Assembly: GCF_041053105.1 (NCBI RefSeq)
Contig: NZ_CP163444.1
Span: forward strand, 4,030,001-4,094,000
DNA from: Streptomyces sp. R44
GTDB taxonomy: Bacteria; Actinomycetota; Actinomycetes; Streptomycetales; Streptomycetaceae
DNA length: 64,000 bases
Direction: 5' to 3'
This document shows, piece after piece, positions 61,565 through 64,000 of this stretch; positions within the stretch are counted from its first letter, which is position 1; every line of letters starts with the position of its first letter. The notes beneath the pieces were generated by a model. That model was not told where the DNA came from and searched no databases. It saw nothing but the letters and a program-made list of their open reading frames with translations. A program made the translations under genes and the position numbers.

Positions 61565-62848
61565 CTACAGGAACGAGTTGATCTCGATCGTCTCCGTGCG
61601 GCCGGGGCCGACGCCGATCGCGGAGATCGGGGCGCCCGACATCTCCTCCAGCGCCTTCACGTACGCCTGCGCGTTCTTCGGGAGGTCCGCGAAGGTCTTC
61701 GCCTTCGTGATGTCCTCCGACCAGCCCGGCAGCATCTCGTAGATCGGCTTCGCGTGGTGGAAGTCGGTCTGCGAGTACGGCAGCTCCTCGACGCGCTTGC
61801 CGTCGATCTCGTACGCGACACAGACCGGGATCTGCTCCCAGCCGGTGAGGACGTCGAGCTTGGTGAGGAAGAAGTCCGTCAGGCCGTTCACACGGGTCGC
61901 GTAGCGCGCGATGACCGCGTCGAACCAGCCGCAGCGACGGTCACGGCCGGTGGTGACACCGCGCTCGCCACCGATGCGGCGCAGCGCCTCGCCGTCCTCG
62001 TCGAAGAGCTCCGTCGGGAACGGGCCGGCGCCGACGCGGGTCGTGTACGCCTTGAGGATGCCGATGACGCGGGAGATCTTCGTCGGGCCCACGCCCGCAC
62101 CCGTGCAGGCGCCGCCCGCGGTCGGGTTCGAGGAGGTGACGAAGGGGTACGTGCCGTGGTCGACGTCGAGCAGGGTGCCCTGGCCGCCCTCGAAGAGCAC
62201 GACCTTGTCCTCGTCGAGCGCCTTGTTGAGGATCAGCGTCGTGTCGGCGACGAAGGGCTTGATCTGCTCCGCGTACTGGAGCATCTCCTCGACGATCTGC
62301 TCCGCCTCGATCGCGCGGCGGTTGTACAGCTTGGCGAGCAGCTGGTTCTTGCCCTCCAGCGCCGCCTCGACCTTCTGCTCCAGGATCGACTCGTCGTACA
62401 GGTCCTGGACCCGGATGCCGACGCGGTTGATCTTGTCGGCGTAGGTCGGGCCGATGCCGCGGCCCGTGGTGCCGATCTTGCGCTTACCGAGGAACCGTTC
62501 CGTCACCTTGTCGAGGGTGACGTTGTACGGGGTGATCAGGTGGGCGTTGCCGCTGATCAGGAGCTTCGACGTGTCGACGCCGCGCTCGTTCAGTCCGCTC
62601 AGCTCGGAGAGCAGGACCGCCGGGTCGACGACGACACCGTTTCCGATCACCGGGGTGCACCCCGGGGAGAGGATTCCGGAAGGGAGGAGATGCAGCGCGT
62701 ACTTCTGGTCGCCGACGACGACCGTGTGGCCGGCATTGTTGCCGCCCTGGTAACGCACCACGTAGTCCACGGATCCACCGAGCAGGTCGGTGGCCTTTCC
62801 CTTGCCCTCGTCACCCCACTGAGCACCGAGCAGCACAAGTGCGGGCAC
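61565..62848 (-). CDS. purA: Adenylosuccinate synthetase
   Basis: 427 residues from GTG at 62848 with GGAAGGGG upstream. It has the GTP-binding [46 protein letters not shown] and [15 protein letters not shown]. It joins IMP and aspartate using GTP, the first step to AMP. Length is standard. It is a single gene, convergent with the SDR. Confidence 0.98.
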   Translation of the reverse strand: MPALVLLGAQWGDEGKGKATDLLGGSVDYVVRYQGGNNAGHTVVVGDQKYALHLLPSGILSPGCTPVIGNGVVVDPAVLLSELSGLNERGVDTSKLLISGNAHLITPYNVTLDKVTERFLGKRKIGTTGRGIGPTYADKINRVGIRVQDLYDESILEQKVEAALEGKNQLLAKLYNRRAIEAEQIVEEMLQYAEQIKPFVADTTLILNKALDEDKVVLFEGGQGTLLDVDHGTYPFVTSSNPTAGGACTGAGVGPTKISRVIGILKAYTTRVGAGPFPTELFDEDGEALRRIGGERGVTTGRDRRCGWFDAVIARYATRVNGLTDFFLTKLDVLTGWEQIPVCVAYEIDGKRVEELPYSQTDFHHAKPIYEMLPGWSEDITKAKTFADLPKNAQAYVKALEEMSGAPISAIGVGPGRTETIEINSFL

Positions 62849-62929
62849 AGGCGTACACCCCTTCCGGGTGGGGCATGTCCAAGGTCAGGGGGCGTACGCC
62901 GCCTCACCGGTGTGCCCCGGAATAGACGA

Positions 62930-62957
62930 AGCCCCTGGCGCAATAGCGCAAGGGGCT
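62930..62957. other. Hairpin in the divergent purA / DAGK-like intergenic region
   Basis: Arms AGCCCCTGGCGC (62930-62941) and GCGCAAGGGGCT (62946-62957) pair over 12 bp with one mismatch and a 4-base loop. It lies between two divergent starts, where a terminator is not needed. It is likely part of the purA leader or just upstream of the DAGK-like promoter and may be an attenuator or processing site. Confidence 0.5.
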
Positions 62958-62991
62958 CTTGCACAAAGATGCTACCCGAGGAAGGACCGAG

Positions 62992-63783
62992 GTGTCGGAT
63001 CACGACCAGCTGCTGGTCATCGTCGACCCGGTCGCCCGCCGAATGGACGGCGAGTCCGTACGGATCGCGAAAGATGTGCTGTCCGCGGGCGCGGAGGCGA
63101 AGATCTGCCTGCCGGACAGCCCGGAAGAATTCTCCCGGGCCCTGGCCCGGCGCGGCTCCCGGCGCCCCGTCGTGCTCGGCGACGACCGTGCGCTGCTCCG
63201 CACGGTCGCCCTGCTGCACCGCGAGCGGGAGCTCGCCGAGGGGGCCCTCTCGCTCGTCCCGATCGGCCCCCAGGACGCCCTGGAAGTGGCCCACGCGCTC
63301 GGCGTGCCGCGCTCCACGCCGGCAGCGGCCCGGGTCGCCCTGCACGGGGCCGTACGCCGCCTCGACCTGCTCGTCGACGACAGCGACGGCGTCGTCCTCG
63401 GCGACCTCCTGGTCCCGGGCGTGCCCCTCCCCGTCGCCGCCGCGCCGTCCGTGTGGGGCACCTGCCGCTCCCTCGTCCGCACCCTGGTCCGCCCGGCTCC
63501 CGCGCCCGTCGCCCGGCTGCGGGTAGAGGCGGACGGGATCCTCCTCGCCGACGTCGACGCTCCCCTTGAGGGCCTCACGGTCCGGCCCGTCGGCGGTACG
63601 GCCGAGGTGACCGTCCACCCGGCCTCCGCCCCCACGCGGCACGCGACCGCCGGGACGGTCACGGTCTCGGGCCCGGACTTCCGCTACCGCGCGGACGGGC
63701 GGCTGACGGGGCCGGTGCGGCGGCGCACCTGGACGGTGCGGGCGGGGGCCTGGGGGCTGACACTGCCCGTCGAGGCCGCATAA
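62992..63783 (+). CDS. Diacylglycerol-kinase-like protein
   Basis: 263 residues from GTG at 62992 with AGGAAGGA upstream. The N-terminal part resembles the DAGK/NAD-kinase catalytic fold (LLVIVDPVARRMDGESVRIA, VVLGDDRALLRTVALLHRER), though the usual GGDGT is reduced to GDDRA. The C-terminal beta-domain follows (YRADGRLTGPVRRRTWTVRA). The altered phosphate motif leaves kinase activity in doubt. It diverges from purA. Confidence 0.75.
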   Translation: MSDHDQLLVIVDPVARRMDGESVRIAKDVLSAGAEAKICLPDSPEEFSRALARRGSRRPVVLGDDRALLRTVALLHRERELAEGALSLVPIGPQDALEVAHALGVPRSTPAAARVALHGAVRRLDLLVDDSDGVVLGDLLVPGVPLPVAAAPSVWGTCRSLVRTLVRPAPAPVARLRVEADGILLADVDAPLEGLTVRPVGGTAEVTVHPASAPTRHATAGTVTVSGPDFRYRADGRLTGPVRRRTWTVRAGAWGLTLPVEAA

Positions 63784-63825
63784 CCTCACGAGCGGGGACA
63801 CGTACTCAGGGGTGGGGGAAGTGCG

Positions 63826-64000
63826 ATGACGCGTGCGGAGACGCGTGCGGTGACGTCCGCGCTGGACGTCGAGACGACGGCGCGGGCGCTGGACGAGTAC
63901 CGGGGGAAGATCTTCGGGCTGATGTGCGCGGGGGTGGTGCTGCTCCTCCTCGCCCTCGCCGCGGGAGAGCTGCTCGGGGAGGAGTGGGCCGAGCAGGTCG
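63826..64000 (+). CDS. Hypothetical membrane protein, cut by the window end
   Basis: 58 codons from ATG at 63826 with a GGGGGAA site upstream, open to the window edge. It begins MTRAETRAVTSALDVETTAR and reaches a hydrophobic segment KIFGLMCAGVVLLLLALAAG. It starts 43 bp after the DAGK-like gene on the same strand, so the two may be co-transcribed. No family can be named from this fragment. Confidence 0.6.
   Translation, partial: MTRAETRAVTSALDVETTARALDEYRGKIFGLMCAGVVLLLLALAAGELLGEEWAEQV

Noticed and set aside
1..64000. Insertion sequences, prophage, CRISPR arrays or att sites
   Set aside because: No transposase, integrase, phage structural gene or spaced repeat array is present.

Overview
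The window is very GC-rich, with GTG/TTG starts, dense ATGA/GTGA stop-start overlaps and many families typical of high-GC actinomycetes (DUF397/XRE pairs, a SigE-family sigma factor, Lrp-type regulators with two AsnC domains, a GH19 chitinase with a DasR-like site). The ask-asd-sigma and ybaB-recR order and purA fit a Streptomyces (or close relative) chromosome. There are no rRNAs, tRNAs, CRISPR arrays or insertion sequences that I can see.

Region 1 (1-25945) is a hybrid NRPS-PKS biosynthetic cluster. Twelve genes on the minus strand run from a type II thioesterase (starting 23170) through a C-A-T-C-A-T NRPS, a KS-AT-ACP PKS, a C-A-T-C* NRPS, a PhyH-type Fe(II)/2-oxoglutarate enzyme, a P450, a free-standing A-T didomain, an uncharacterised protein, an MbtH protein, a methyltransferase, an ATP-grasp ligase and an MFS exporter cut by the window start. 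Most neighbours overlap by 4 bp, so this is one operon. At its upstream edge lie a small exported peptide, a 123-aa unknown, a divergent LuxR-type regulator and an Sfp-type phosphopantetheinyl transferase. I infer a peptide-polyketide built from about three amino acids plus one malonate, with a further amino acid loaded and oxidised in trans. I do not recognise the product. The points of most interest are an HxG iron site in the PhyH protein (a halogenase-like trait), a terminal C domain without its active-site histidines, and an ATP-grasp ligase that could add a last amide.

Region 2 (26019-38074) holds general genes: a family 2 glycosyltransferase, a Ser/Thr kinase, an alkyl sulfatase, a YdcF-like membrane protein, a TPR protein resembling part of an AfsR-type regulator, an Lrp-type regulator, a methyltransferase, an S9 peptidase and SURF1.

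Region 3 (38144-48963) is a core block: a sigma factor with a membrane-anchored partner, asd (with a Cys-to-Ser change at the expected catalytic position) and ask, recR, ybaB, a SLATT membrane protein, a GntR regulator and a class III aminotransferase.

Region 4 (49076-64000) mixes accessory and core genes: VapBC with a clear operator, an XRE/DUF397 pair, a chitinase with a DasR-type site, redox enzymes, a PstS-like membrane protein beside a receptor kinase, a two-gene unit whose products share a Gly/Asn-rich motif at opposite termini (a possible amyloid-type signalling pair), a LysR/SDR divergent pair, purA, and a diacylglycerol-kinase-like protein.

No gap longer than about 260 bases lacks a gene. 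All motif alignments, domain limits and adenylation codes were read by eye.
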